From Burkholderiales bacterium (lineage in GTDB: Bacteria; Pseudomonadota; Gammaproteobacteria; Burkholderiales; Methylophilaceae), in the NCBI GenBank assembly GCA_030831475.1, contig JAURKY010000001.1, positions 1-64,000 of the forward strand: a stretch of 64,000 bases of DNA, written 5' to 3'. Shown piece by piece: positions 7,704 through 17,048 of this stretch (its first letter is position 1; each line of letters begins with the position of its first letter). The position numbers and the translations under genes are program-made. The notes beneath the pieces are model-generated. The model had not been told where the DNA came from. It made no database searches and saw nothing but the letters and a program-made list of their open reading frames with translations.

Positions 7704-7708
7704 TTAAA

Positions 7709-8125
7709 TTATACGAGTTCGTTTAACGCTCTTTCGTAACGGTTAGCATGAGAACGTTCTGCTTTAGCAAGTGTTTCAAACCAGTCAGCAACTTCGTCAA
7801 AACCTTCTTCACGAGCAGTTTTTGCCATACCAGGATACATATCAGTGTACTCATGAGTCTCCCCTGCCACGGCAGCTTTTAAATTATCCTCAGTACTACC
7901 GATGGGAAGACCTGTTGCTGGATCACCACACTCTTCTAAAAATTCAAGGTGACCATGCGCATGACCTGTCTCGCCTTCAGCAGTTGATCTGAATAATGCA
8001 GCTACATCATTGTAGCCTTCAACATCTGCTTTAGCAGCAAAGTATAGATAACGACGATTTGCTTGTGATTCACCTGCAAAAGCGTCCTTTAAGTTTTGTT
8101 CTGTTTTACTTCCTTTTAAAGACAT
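7709..8125 (-). CDS. Rubrerythrin
   Basis: Rubrerythrin reduces hydrogen peroxide at a diiron centre. The protein (138 residues) has the ferritin-like four-helix pattern with two ExxH motifs ([10 protein letters not shown] and KAERSHANR) and further Glu ligands in [10 protein letters not shown] and [10 protein letters not shown]. It lacks the C-terminal rubredoxin domain of classical rubrerythrins, so electrons must come from a partner, plausibly the Fe-S protein downstream. I chose the ATG at 8125 ([11 protein letters not shown]) rather than the longer ORF because agaagga lies 7 bases before it and the extra N-terminal residues look non-coding. Confidence 0.9.
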   Translation of the reverse strand: MSLKGSKTEQNLKDAFAGESQANRRYLYFAAKADVEGYNDVAALFRSTAEGETGHAHGHLEFLEECGDPATGLPIGSTEDNLKAAVAGETHEYTDMYPGMAKTAREEGFDEVADWFETLAKAERSHANRYERALNELV

Positions 8126-8181
8126 AATTCGATCCTTCTCTATAGATAAATAAAAATTGATTAATACCAAACTATTCTATG

Positions 8182-8201
8182 TGCACATATTTATATGTGC
8201 A
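8182..8201. promoter_or_regulatory. Perfect palindrome upstream of rubrerythrin
   Basis: TGCACATA and its exact complement TATGTGCA flank TTTA, 57 bases before the rubrerythrin start. There is no U-tract, so it reads as an operator for a dimeric regulator rather than a terminator of the SDR gene. The regulator is unknown. Confidence 0.45.
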
Positions 8202-8250
8202 ATTGATTGTTGTTAATTTAGTTAATTTTAATGAATTTTATTAACGGTTA

Positions 8251-9006
8251 TTATCTTGGTTTTCGCGGGCTTTTTTTAGCTAAACAATCCCAAATCCAAT
8301 TGGGTAAAAGGTGCATGATTCTACCAATGATGGCCATTTGCCAGGGGATAATGGCATATGTTTTTTTCTGTCTAATGGCAGCTATTATTTTTTTTGCAGC
8401 ACTCTTAGCCTCAATAATAAAGGGCATAGAGTATGGATTCACATCGGTCATGGGGGTGACAATGTATCCTGGGGCGATGGTGATGACATCCAGACCATAA
8501 GAACTTAATTCAACGCGCAAACCCTCTAAATAATTGGTCAATGCAGATTTGGAAGCACTGTAAGCTGATGCACCTGGCAATCCGCGAATACCGGCAACAC
8601 TTGAGATACCCACAAGGCAACCTGCCCCATTTTGTTTCATGGAGGCAATGAAAGGCTGAAATGTATTTAATACACCCAATAAATTTGTATCGATGATCGA
8701 TTTAAAAGCCTCAAAATCTTCAACTTCTTCAGATAAAGTCCCATGACTAATACCTGCATTGGCAATAATAATATCGGGAGGACCAAATTTTTTGAGGAAT
8801 TGTTTTGCCATAGCAAAACAAGATTGACGATCAGTGACGTCGATAGCAAAAATTTCACTAACACCTTTTAATTGTTTTTGAGTTTTAATAAGGTTTGCCT
8901 TGCTTCTTGAAATCAGACCCAGCGTTGCACCTTGTTTATCATATTCGATAGCCAGTGCCCGACCAATACCCGAACTAGCCCCAGTGATAATGATCTTTAA
9001 AGACAA
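8251..9006 (-). CDS. Short-chain dehydrogenase/reductase (SDR)
   Basis: A classical SDR of 251 residues: the NAD(P)-binding TGASSGIG at about 8-15, NAG at about 84-86, the catalytic Ser in GISSVAG, and YSASKSA carrying the catalytic Tyr and Lys. The C-terminus has a hydrophobic stretch (WQMAIIGRIMHLL), suggesting loose membrane association. The start is TTG at 9006, directly after the dsbA stop codon, so it is probably translated by reinitiation. The substrate is unknown; the closest textbook type is a YqjQ/SadH-like oxidoreductase. Confidence 0.85.
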   Translation of the reverse strand: MSLKIIITGASSGIGRALAIEYDKQGATLGLISRSKANLIKTQKQLKGVSEIFAIDVTDRQSCFAMAKQFLKKFGPPDIIIANAGISHGTLSEEVEDFEAFKSIIDTNLLGVLNTFQPFIASMKQNGAGCLVGISSVAGIRGLPGASAYSASKSALTNYLEGLRVELSSYGLDVITIAPGYIVTPMTDVNPYSMPFIIEAKSAAKKIIAAIRQKKTYAIIPWQMAIIGRIMHLLPNWIWDCLAKKSPRKPR

Positions 9007-9639
9007 TTATTGTTTTGCTTTATCTTTTCGAACGTTATCAACAATGTAGTTAAGAAGCTCAATCGCATTTTTTTCTCCGCCCGCCATGGTGGTTGAGGTG
9101 AGGTATTTACCATCAATCACGAGTGAAGGCACACCTGTTGCCCCAGCCGACTTAAAAAGCTTGGAGGCATTGGATAATTTTGAATTCATTGAAAAGCTAT
9201 TAAAGGCATCTTTGACTTCACCTACATCTTTTTTGCCATGAACAGCAATCCAATTGATGGCACTGAGTTCGCTGTAGGGATCGACGACCTTTTCTTTATG
9301 GACAGCATCAAATAGTTTTTCATGGAGTTTATGATCCAGTCCTAAGGTTTCTAGTGCGAAGTAAGCCTTAGCCATAGGCATCCAGTCTTTTCTCGGGATT
9401 ACCGGGACTCGTTTGAACACAACATCTTTTGGTAATTTATCAGCCCACTTATCGATGTAGGGATCAAAATTAAAGCAGTGGATACAGCCGTACCAAAACA
9501 TTTCAACCACTTCAATTTTACCTGGCGAATCTGTGGCAATGACTTCTTTGGTTTGCTTAAAATTTTCACCTGGCCTAGGTTCAACAGCCCAAAGGGCTGT
9601 GCTGATTAAAATAAGAAATGTTGTAATTAATTTTTTCAT
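9007..9639 (-). CDS. dsbA: Thiol:disulfide interchange protein DsbA
   Basis: DsbA introduces disulfide bonds into exported proteins. A signal peptide (MKKLITTFLILISTALWA) precedes a thioredoxin fold with an inserted helical domain. The active site reads FWYGCIHCFNFDPY: the CxxC is CIHC rather than the usual CPHC, keeping the second-position His that tunes the redox potential. The cis-Pro loop TGVPSLVIDGKY (V-P) is present. At 210 residues it is normal length. It lies 17 bases after the SPOR protein gene and abuts the SDR gene, in the argS-led operon. Confidence 0.9.
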   Translation of the reverse strand: MKKLITTFLILISTALWAVEPRPGENFKQTKEVIATDSPGKIEVVEMFWYGCIHCFNFDPYIDKWADKLPKDVVFKRVPVIPRKDWMPMAKAYFALETLGLDHKLHEKLFDAVHKEKVVDPYSELSAINWIAVHGKKDVGEVKDAFNSFSMNSKLSNASKLFKSAGATGVPSLVIDGKYLTSTTMAGGEKNAIELLNYIVDNVRKDKAKQ

Positions 9640-9656
9640 AAGTTACCTTTTATTTT

Positions 9657-10211
9657 CTAGTTATTTTTAGGCCTTGTAAGCTTAATTAAGTTCGCTTTGA
9701 AACCTTCTTTAATAAGTTTTTCTCTCATCTCTTTTGCGGTTTCATAATCATCATAGGGACCCACGCTGACACGATGAAAGGTATTTTCACTAATTTTTGC
9801 TGACATGATGACGGATTCAAAACCCATGAGCGCTAATTTGGCTTTTAAATTATCCGCCGGTTCTTGTTTTGAGAATGCGCCTACTTGCACATAATAATCA
9901 ATGATTCTATTTTCTTGAGGCTCTTCAATTGACTCATTAGCATAATTGGATGGGTCTTTTGGTAAGGTGTCATAAAAATCAAAAGAATTATCCTCGTCAA
10001 TATTAATCACATCATCTTCACCAATCGCTGAGTTGACCTCAATGCATGAACCAATAGTCTCTTTAGAGATAAAGGGGCTTTTACCATTAGTAACAAAGAG
10101 TGTGACAGCAATCGATACTAGAATACCGAGCAATATGCCTACAAAAAGCCCATTGGTAAAGGGGGTACCTTCTGCTTTTTTTTCTTTGATTGTTCTATAA
10201 TCTTCACTCAT
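9657..10211 (-). CDS. SPOR-domain membrane protein
   Basis: The 184-residue protein has a short cytoplasmic start, one transmembrane helix (about 23-42, FVGILLGILVSIAVTLFV), an acidic linker, and a C-terminal SPOR domain (about 106-180: YYVQVGAFSKQEPADNLKAK ... VSVGPYDDYETAKEMREKL). SPOR domains bind glycan strands lacking stem peptides at the division septum, so a role in cell division or envelope constriction is likely (FtsN/DedD-like). It lies 10 bases downstream of argS, a common gene pair in beta- and gammaproteobacteria, and precedes dsbA. Confidence 0.85.
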   Translation of the reverse strand: MSEDYRTIKEKKAEGTPFTNGLFVGILLGILVSIAVTLFVTNGKSPFISKETIGSCIEVNSAIGEDDVINIDEDNSFDFYDTLPKDPSNYANESIEEPQENRIIDYYVQVGAFSKQEPADNLKAKLALMGFESVIMSAKISENTFHRVSVGPYDDYETAKEMREKLIKEGFKANLIKLTRPKNN

Positions 10212-10221
10212 TTAATGTCCT

Positions 10222-11880
10222 TTACATTTTATTTGGGGCTGATATTCCTAGTAGGCGCAGACCATTTTTGATGACTTGTTGAGTTGCATAAATTAAGCTT
10301 AATCGACCTAATTTGGTCTGTTTCTCATCAACTAAAAATTTACTGTCATTATAATAGCTATGAAACTCAGCCGCACAATCCTTTAAATAATTGGCAATTT
10401 GATGGGGTGCTAATTCCATGCATGCTAAATAAACCAAGTCTGGAAACTCACTGAGTTTTTTAATTAGGCTTTTTTCCGCTTCTGTTTGATATTGATAGCC
10501 ATGATCTTGATTGAGCTTTGTTAATTGCTCACCCGACTGATTTAAGACAGCTTCAATCCGTGCATGTGCATATTGGATGTAATAGACAGGATTATCATTG
10601 CTTTGTGCTTTTGCCAGATCAACATCGAATACCAGTTGCGAGTCAGGTCTGCGGGCTACTAAAAAATAGCGAGTCGCATCGCAACCGACCTCGTCAATAA
10701 GATCATTCAAGGTTACATAGCTGCCAGCGCGTTTCGATATTTTGACCTCTTCACCATTTTTCATCACCGTAATCATTTGATGCAAAACATACTCAGGCCA
10801 ACCCTTTGGAATATTTTTTTGTAAACCTTGTAAACCAGCCCTGACACGATTAATGGTGCTGTGATGATCAGCGCCTTGTTCATTAATTACCCTTTTAAAA
10901 CCTCGCTCCCACTTATTTAAATGATAGGCCACATCAGGTATAAAATAAGTGTACGCCCCATCACTTTTTTTCATGACTCGATCTTTATCGTCACCAAATT
11001 TGGTAGTTTTTAGCCAGAGCGCATCATCTTTTGTGTAGGTTAATTGGTTATTAATTAGCGTGTCGACCACTTGATCAATAGCACCAGACTCATAAAAAGA
11101 GGATTCTAGAGTGTAGGTATCAAATTTAACATTAAAGGCTGCTAAATCCTTATCTTGTTCATTTCTCAAGGTGGCGACACTGAATTTTTTGATTAGCTCC
11201 TCATCATTAATATCGCCATTAGATTGGATGGTTATGCCCTCGCAAACCACTTTTTGTTTGTTGAGGTAAAGGTCTGCAATTTCTTTGATGTAGTCACCAC
11301 GGTAACCATCTTCAGGAAAAGTTGAGTCTGATGGGTCAATATGATTACATCGCGCCATGACAGATTTTGTTAAGTTATCAATTTGCGCACCAGCATCGTT
11401 GTAATAAAATTCTCGTGTGACTTGCCATCCAGAAAATTCAAAAAGCCTTGCTAGGCAATCACCAATGGCAGCACCTCTGCCGTGCCCAACATGTAATGGC
11501 CCGGTTGGATTCGCCGAGACAAATTCGATTTGAATTTTTTCATTTTGACCCGACGTATTTGATCCATAGCGTTCTTGATGTTTAAGGATATTCTGAATGA
11601 TGGAGGTGAGTGCTTTATTGTTCAAATAAAAATTAATAAAACCTGCACCGGCTATTTCTATTTTTTCAAAAACCTCAGACTCATCAAGATGGTCAATGAT
11701 GAGTTGAGCAATTTCTCGAGGAGGTTTTTTGAGTGATTTCGCTAAAGTCAGAGCAATGTTTGTTGAAAAGTCACCGTGGGCTAGAAGTTTAGGGCGTTCA
11801 ATTAGCATTTGACTTGAGTCAAAGTCATCTGTTAACGAATTAACAGATTTGGTCAGTAAATCGATTAGCTTTTCTTTCAC
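10222..11880 (-). CDS. argS: Arginyl-tRNA synthetase
   Basis: ArgRS charges tRNA-Arg with arginine. The 552 residues fit class Ia ArgRS: an N-terminal additional domain (about 1-100), the HIGH-like motif in SANPTGPLHVGHGRGAAIGD, a KMSK-like motif region (KISKRAGSYVTLNDL), and a C-terminal anticodon-binding domain ending in ATQQVIKNGLRLLGISAP. It heads the minus-strand run argS-SPOR-dsbA-SDR with 0-17 base gaps, divergent from priA. Nothing unusual was seen. Confidence 0.95.
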   Translation of the reverse strand: MKEKLIDLLTKSVNSLTDDFDSSQMLIERPKLLAHGDFSTNIALTLAKSLKKPPREIAQLIIDHLDESEVFEKIEIAGAGFINFYLNNKALTSIIQNILKHQERYGSNTSGQNEKIQIEFVSANPTGPLHVGHGRGAAIGDCLARLFEFSGWQVTREFYYNDAGAQIDNLTKSVMARCNHIDPSDSTFPEDGYRGDYIKEIADLYLNKQKVVCEGITIQSNGDINDEELIKKFSVATLRNEQDKDLAAFNVKFDTYTLESSFYESGAIDQVVDTLINNQLTYTKDDALWLKTTKFGDDKDRVMKKSDGAYTYFIPDVAYHLNKWERGFKRVINEQGADHHSTINRVRAGLQGLQKNIPKGWPEYVLHQMITVMKNGEEVKISKRAGSYVTLNDLIDEVGCDATRYFLVARRPDSQLVFDVDLAKAQSNDNPVYYIQYAHARIEAVLNQSGEQLTKLNQDHGYQYQTEAEKSLIKKLSEFPDLVYLACMELAPHQIANYLKDCAAEFHSYYNDSKFLVDEKQTKLGRLSLIYATQQVIKNGLRLLGISAPNKM

Positions 11881-11950
11881 TCGAGTTAGAATATAAAAAA
11901 AACGATATTTTAACCTATCCTTTGCTATCTTATTGAGGAATCCTTTAAAT

Positions 11951-14140
11951 ATGAAATCTGGACAACAGATTGTCAGGGTTGCACTGAATGTTCCTGTTAA
12001 TGATTTATTTGATTATTTATCGAATGATACGAGCATTCAAAGAGGTCAATATGTCAAGGTTCCGTTCGGCAATAGGCACTTAGTTGGGATTGTGTTTGAA
12101 ATTTCGAACTCAACCAACATTGATCCTAAGAAACTCAAATATATAGCCAGTGTTGAGCCAGAAATTATATTTGATGCTGGTATGCTCAAGTTACTTTCAT
12201 TTGTGGCCGAGTATTATCATCATCCTATTGGTCAAACCATCATGTCGGTTGTACCTTCAAGGATAAAAAAAGGTAAAGGTCATAGCATTAATCATGAATT
12301 GGTTTTTAATGCCACAAGCAAATTAACGCAAGATATTATTGATCAATTTCCCAGGCGCCAAATACGCCTCAAACGACTAGCCAAAGCATTATTAGAAGCA
12401 CCTATTCGTCAAAAAAATTTAAGCTCACTGGTATCGAATGGCATGCAACTTATTTATGATTTAGAACAAGCAGATTTATGCCAAAGGTCTGAGTGGCAAG
12501 ATACACCTCAATCCCCCCATCATTTTAATAAACCTAAATTAAATGATGCACAATCAAAAGCCATAAAAAGTATTTTAGATAAAACAGGTTTTTTGACATG
12601 GCTTTTACATGGGGTCACCGGCAGTGGTAAGACGGAGGTCTATTTAAATTTAATCGAGAAGGTTATTGCGAATCACAAACAAGTTTTGGTTTTGGTTCCT
12701 GAAATTAATTTGACGCCTCAATTAGAGGCACGTTTTCTAGCACGTTTTAGTCATGAAAAGATTGTTATATTACATAGCTATCTAACGGAATTAGAGCGAT
12801 TACGTCATTGGCAAGAAGCTAGACAAGGCCAAGCAAAAATTATTATTGGTACGCGATTAGCTGTGTTCACCCCCATCAAAAGTTTAGGCATGATTATTAT
12901 TGATGAGGAGCATGATGCATCATTTAAACAGCAAGATGGTTTGAAATATCACGCTCGTGACGTTGCGTTGGTACGTGCCCAACATTTAAAAATTCCAGTT
13001 GTTTTAGGGTCTGCGACACCCTCTATCGAATCTTGGCGACACGCCACTCAAGAACAAAATAAGTACCAATATTTATCATTGCCGAAGCGCGCCGTAGACA
13101 AGGCTGTGATGCCAACCATCAAATTAATCCCTTCAAATAGCTCAAAGACCGAAGGTTTATCACAGCCTTTGATTGATGCTATTGAACATAATCTAGCTCA
13201 AAGGCAACAGACATTAATTTATATTAATCGTCGGGGATATGCGCCGGTGTTGGTTTGTTCAAATTGTGGTTGGTATCCAAGCTGTCAACGGTGTTCTGCA
13301 AAACTTGTTTTTCACCAAGCATCCAAACAACTCAAATGCCATCATTGTGATCATAGCCAAAAGATTATCGATCAATGCTCACAATGCGGCAACGATGATT
13401 TAATTCCCTTGGGAAAAGGCACACAAAAAATTGAAGAATGGATTCAAAAACAATTTCCTAAATCGAGAATGTTGAGGGTCGATCGAGACACCATTCGCTC
13501 AAAAAAAGCCATCCATGCGCTCTATACTCAAGTCAGTGCAGGGGAAATTGATATTTTAATTGGCACCCAAATGCTATCTAAAGGTCACGACTTTCCACGT
13601 TTGAGCTTGGTCATTATTTTGGATATCGACGGCGCTCTATACAGCACACATTTCCGTGCTACCGAACGCACCTTTGCTCAACTAACACAGGTTGCAGGTC
13701 GGGCAGGTCGGGCGGATAAGCCTGGACAAGTTATGATTCAAACCGATTTCCCAGGTCATCCCATTTTTCAATTTTTAAAACAAAATAATTTTAAAGGTTT
13801 TGCAGATAACCTCCTTTTGGAGAGGCAACAAATGCAGCTCGTGCCTTATTCACATTTGGCTCTGTTAAACGTTGAGGCAAAACAAATGCATCAGGTGAAT
13901 TTATTTTTAGACGATCTCATGGCATCACTGAACCAGCATCCATTTAAAGGCGATGTGTTTGGTCCCGTGCAACCTCAATTAAAACGACTCAAAGGTTATG
14001 AGCGCATGCAATTATTTTTTCATGCCTCAACAAGAAAAGATTTACATCAATGTTTGGAGTTTTGTTTAAATAGGATTCGAAACTCTCTTTATGTGAATAG
14101 GGTAAAATGGTCTCTTGACGTTGATCCGATAGATTTTTAA
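11951..14140 (+). CDS. priA: Primosomal replication protein N' (helicase PriA)
   Basis: PriA restarts collapsed replication forks as a 3-5 DNA helicase. Seen in order: the N-terminal DNA-binding domain (VRVALNVPVNDLFDYL), Walker A in GVTGSGKTEVY, the DEEH box in IIDEEHDASFKQ, GSATPS, eight cysteines forming two zinc sites (CSNCGWYPSCQRC and CHHCDHSQKIIDQCSQC), and helicase motif VI in QVAGRAGRADKPG. I use ATG 11951 (729 residues) instead of TTG 11933, because family members begin near this point and gagga precedes it. It is followed after 9 bases by a tRNA gene. Confidence 0.93.
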   Translation: MKSGQQIVRVALNVPVNDLFDYLSNDTSIQRGQYVKVPFGNRHLVGIVFEISNSTNIDPKKLKYIASVEPEIIFDAGMLKLLSFVAEYYHHPIGQTIMSVVPSRIKKGKGHSINHELVFNATSKLTQDIIDQFPRRQIRLKRLAKALLEAPIRQKNLSSLVSNGMQLIYDLEQADLCQRSEWQDTPQSPHHFNKPKLNDAQSKAIKSILDKTGFLTWLLHGVTGSGKTEVYLNLIEKVIANHKQVLVLVPEINLTPQLEARFLARFSHEKIVILHSYLTELERLRHWQEARQGQAKIIIGTRLAVFTPIKSLGMIIIDEEHDASFKQQDGLKYHARDVALVRAQHLKIPVVLGSATPSIESWRHATQEQNKYQYLSLPKRAVDKAVMPTIKLIPSNSSKTEGLSQPLIDAIEHNLAQRQQTLIYINRRGYAPVLVCSNCGWYPSCQRCSAKLVFHQASKQLKCHHCDHSQKIIDQCSQCGNDDLIPLGKGTQKIEEWIQKQFPKSRMLRVDRDTIRSKKAIHALYTQVSAGEIDILIGTQMLSKGHDFPRLSLVIILDIDGALYSTHFRATERTFAQLTQVAGRAGRADKPGQVMIQTDFPGHPIFQFLKQNNFKGFADNLLLERQQMQLVPYSHLALLNVEAKQMHQVNLFLDDLMASLNQHPFKGDVFGPVQPQLKRLKGYERMQLFFHASTRKDLHQCLEFCLNRIRNSLYVNRVKWSLDVDPIDF

Positions 14141-14149
14141 TAAATAAAA

Positions 14150-14223
14150 GCGGGTGTAGTTTAATGGCAGAACGTGAGCTTCCCAAGCTCAATACGTGGG
14201 TTCGATTCCCATCATCCGCTCCA
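14150..14223 (+). tRNA. tRNA-Gly (anticodon CCC)
   Basis: A complete cloverleaf: acceptor stem gcgggtg/catccgc, D-arm, anticodon stem tgagc/gctca around loop ttcccaa (anticodon CCC, reading GGG), T-arm with ggttcgattcc, and an encoded CCA end. It lies 9 bases after priA and 9 bases before thiD, on the same strand. Confidence 0.95.
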
Positions 14224-14232
14224 TAGATAAAG

Positions 14233-15072
14233 ATGAATCATTCCATACCAAAAGTGATGACTTTTTCAGCAACTGATCCCACCGGGGGTGCAGGCATGCA
14301 GGCTGATATTTTAACGCTCTCAAGTCTAGGTTGTCATCCTGTGTCGGTGACAACCGGTATCACAGTTCAAGACACGATTGGTGTGGATAGCATGATGGCG
14401 TTAGGTGCTGATTGGATTGTTGATCAGGCACGATCTATTTTGGAGGACATGCAAGTCTCAGCTTTTAAGTGTGGCTTATTAGGAAGTGCTGAAAATATGG
14501 CTGCTGTTGCGGAAATTGTGTCAGATTACCCAGAAATTCCATTAATCATCGATCCTGTTTTAGCCTCAGGCCGCGGTGATGATTTAGTGGATGCTGCCAT
14601 GATCCAGGCGATGATTGAATTACTGTTCCCCCATGCGTATTTAATAACTCCAAATAGTTATGAAGCGAGGCGTTTGGTTATTCACGATGATGAAGAATTT
14701 ATTGATCTTACTTTACATGAATGTGCAGCCAGACTTCGATTGATGGGTTGTAAAAATGTGCTTATCACCGGCACACATGAGCAAACAGATTCCGTGATTA
14801 ATACCCTCTACAGCGCTTCTGGAAAACAACTTCCTTATCATTGGGAGAGGCTACCTGGTACCTTTCATGGTTCAGGCTGCACGCTAGCCTCTTCTATTAC
14901 CGCATTTTTAGCCAGAGGCATTAAGCTCGAGCAAGCTGTTGAGGAAGGACAAAATTTCACGTGGCAGACTTTAAAGCACTCTATTAAACCGGGCATGGGG
15001 CAATTTATTCCAAACCGTTTTTTTTGGATGAACGAGGAAGACGAGAATGAAGATGGACAAACACACCATTAA
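14233..15072 (+). CDS. thiD: Hydroxymethylpyrimidine/phosphomethylpyrimidine kinase
   Basis: ThiD phosphorylates HMP and HMP-P to HMP-PP for thiamine synthesis. This 279-residue ribokinase-fold protein shows SATDPTGGAGMQADI at the start (HMP site), the TTGITVQDT segment, DPVLASGRGDDLV, LITPNSYEA, and the anion-hole/catalytic GTFHGSGCTLASSITA. The ATG comes only 9 bases after the tRNA CCA end and has no clear Shine-Dalgarno, so the mRNA may begin at the tRNA processing site. Its 3-prime end overlaps thiE by 26 bases, indicating coupling. Confidence 0.93.
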   Translation: MNHSIPKVMTFSATDPTGGAGMQADILTLSSLGCHPVSVTTGITVQDTIGVDSMMALGADWIVDQARSILEDMQVSAFKCGLLGSAENMAAVAEIVSDYPEIPLIIDPVLASGRGDDLVDAAMIQAMIELLFPHAYLITPNSYEARRLVIHDDEEFIDLTLHECAARLRLMGCKNVLITGTHEQTDSVINTLYSASGKQLPYHWERLPGTFHGSGCTLASSITAFLARGIKLEQAVEEGQNFTWQTLKHSIKPGMGQFIPNRFFWMNEEDENEDGQTHH

Positions 15073-15682
15073 AGGTGTTTATGCCATTACCCCTGATGAA
15101 CCTGATGATCAAGTTTTACTCCGCATGGTTCGAGATGCCCTTGATGGAGGCATTCAAATACTTCAATACAGAAATAAACAACTCGATTTTGATTCAAAAT
15201 TAAGGCAAGCCAGCAAAATTAAACAGCTTTGTGATGTTAAACATATACCCTTTCTGATTAATGATGATATTGAAATTTGTCGTATTTTAGATGCATTTGG
15301 AGTACATTTAGGAGCAAATGACGACAATTTAACGACAGCTAGAAAAATTTTAGGCCCTGCAAAGTGCATTGGCGTCTCATGCTACAACCAAATTGAGCGT
15401 GTCAGGATGGTATTAGACCAAGGCGCTGATTACATTGCCTTAGGTGCTTTTTTTCCAACATCCACCAAACCCAACGCTCCTAGAATGACCAATGAGATTT
15501 TGCAAGAGGTAAAAAAAATATGTCCGCTGCCAATTGTTGCTATCGGTGGCATATCTAAAGCTAATGCGGCTGACTTAATCAAATCAGGGGTAGATGCGAT
15601 CGCGGTTATTCAATCTATTTTTTCGTCTGATGATATCATTCAGGCTGTAGATGATTTAAACCAACTATTTAAGAACCATTGA
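15047..15682 (+). CDS. thiE: Thiamine-phosphate synthase
   Basis: ThiE joins HMP-PP and the thiazole phosphate to thiamine monophosphate. The 211-residue TIM barrel shows [51 protein letters not shown] and [11 protein letters not shown], the phosphate- and pyrimidine-binding elements in the expected order. The start ATG 15047 is inside thiD and has gaggaa about 7 bases upstream (in thiD coding sequence). The stop overlaps the hemL start (TGATG). With thiD it forms a thiamine pair within an operon that continues into haem synthesis. Confidence 0.93.
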   Translation: MKMDKHTIKGVYAITPDEPDDQVLLRMVRDALDGGIQILQYRNKQLDFDSKLRQASKIKQLCDVKHIPFLINDDIEICRILDAFGVHLGANDDNLTTARKILGPAKCIGVSCYNQIERVRMVLDQGADYIALGAFFPTSTKPNAPRMTNEILQEVKKICPLPIVAIGGISKANAADLIKSGVDAIAVIQSIFSSDDIIQAVDDLNQLFKNH

Positions 15683-16959
15683 TGGATAGAAATAAAGACT
15701 TATTTGAAAAATCACTTCGTACCATTCCTGGCGGGGTGAATTCACCCGTTCGTGCCTTTGGCTCAGTGGGAGGCACACCTATTTTTTTTAAAAAAGCTCG
15801 AGGCAGCCGTTTGTGGGATGAGAATGATAAAGAATATATCGACTATATAAATTCATGGGGCCCTATGATTTTAGGCCATGCTCACCCACAAGTGATTCAA
15901 GCTGTTCAATCGGTTGCCGAAGATAGTTTATCCTTTGGCGCACCCACCGCACGTGAATTAGAGATGGCAGAAACCATCGTTAATTTAGTGCCCAGCATTG
16001 AGCAAGTGCGTTTGGTCAGCAGTGGTACCGAAGCCACCATGAGCGCTATTCGTGTGGCACGAGGCTTTACAGGTCGAGATACCATTGTGAAATTTGAGGG
16101 CTGTTATCATGGCCATGCAGACGCCCTTCTTGTTAAAGCCGGTTCAGGAGCGCTGACATTTGGCCAACCCAGCTCTGCAGGCGTGCCAGAAGATTTTGCT
16201 AAACATACGTTAACCTTACCTTATAACGACACTGACGCCTTAGTAGAGCTATTTAAAAAAATGGGTACGCACATTGCCTGTGTGATCATCGAGCCTGTGG
16301 TGGGCAATATGAATTTGATTATTCCTCACGAGGAATTCTTAAAAACACTCAGATCGCTTTGCAGTGAGCATGGAAGTATTCTTATTTTTGATGAGGTGAT
16401 GACAGGGTTTAGGGTGTCTTTAGGGGGCGCTCAAGAATTATTTGGTATCTTGCCTGATATGACTACCCTCGGTAAAGTCATCGGCGGCGGACTTCCTGTA
16501 GGAGCTTTTGGAGGACGCAAAGATATCATGCAAAAGCTTGCGCCGATTGGCCCCGTTTATCAAGCAGGTACTTTATCAGGTAATCCAGTGGCCCTAGCTG
16601 CTGGGCTTGCGACATTAAGATTGATCCAAAAAGAAAATTTCTATGAGGATTTAGCGAAGATGACTCATGCGTTAGTTAAAGGTTTAGAGGATGCATCTAA
16701 AGCTTTCAACCATGCCTTTAGTGCACGCAATGTTGGCGGTATGTTTGGACTTTATTTTAGTGACAAAGCCCCTGATAGCTTTGATGAGGTGATGGCCTCA
16801 GACCGAGAAAAATTTAAGCAATTTTTTCATCATATGCTTGATGAAGGTATCTATTTTGGACCATCGGCTTTTGAGGCAGGATTTGTATCTGCGGCGCATA
16901 CGCAAGAAGATATTCAAACGACATTGAATGCAGCTCAAAAGGCCTTTAAAAAACTTTAA
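15682..16959 (+). CDS. hemL: Glutamate-1-semialdehyde 2,1-aminomutase
   Basis: HemL converts glutamate-1-semialdehyde to 5-aminolevulinate in the C5 haem pathway. The 425-residue fold-type I PLP enzyme shows [17 protein letters not shown] at the start, [45 protein letters not shown], and the PLP lysine in [20 protein letters not shown] 15682 overlaps the thiE stop; the track start is an upstream TTG. Its co-transcription with thiamine genes is probably a matter of gene packing. hemE, a later step of the same pathway, is 6 kb downstream. Confidence 0.95.
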   Translation: MDRNKDLFEKSLRTIPGGVNSPVRAFGSVGGTPIFFKKARGSRLWDENDKEYIDYINSWGPMILGHAHPQVIQAVQSVAEDSLSFGAPTARELEMAETIVNLVPSIEQVRLVSSGTEATMSAIRVARGFTGRDTIVKFEGCYHGHADALLVKAGSGALTFGQPSSAGVPEDFAKHTLTLPYNDTDALVELFKKMGTHIACVIIEPVVGNMNLIIPHEEFLKTLRSLCSEHGSILIFDEVMTGFRVSLGGAQELFGILPDMTTLGKVIGGGLPVGAFGGRKDIMQKLAPIGPVYQAGTLSGNPVALAAGLATLRLIQKENFYEDLAKMTHALVKGLEDASKAFNHAFSARNVGGMFGLYFSDKAPDSFDEVMASDREKFKQFFHHMLDEGIYFGPSAFEAGFVSAAHTQEDIQTTLNAAQKAFKKL

Positions 16960-17048
16960 AATCTTCGCTTGATTTGCCCCGAAATCATTGAATAAATCAA
17001 TAAAAAGTCTTATTATTCAAGGTTCCGTTTAAATTTATAAAGTAACAA

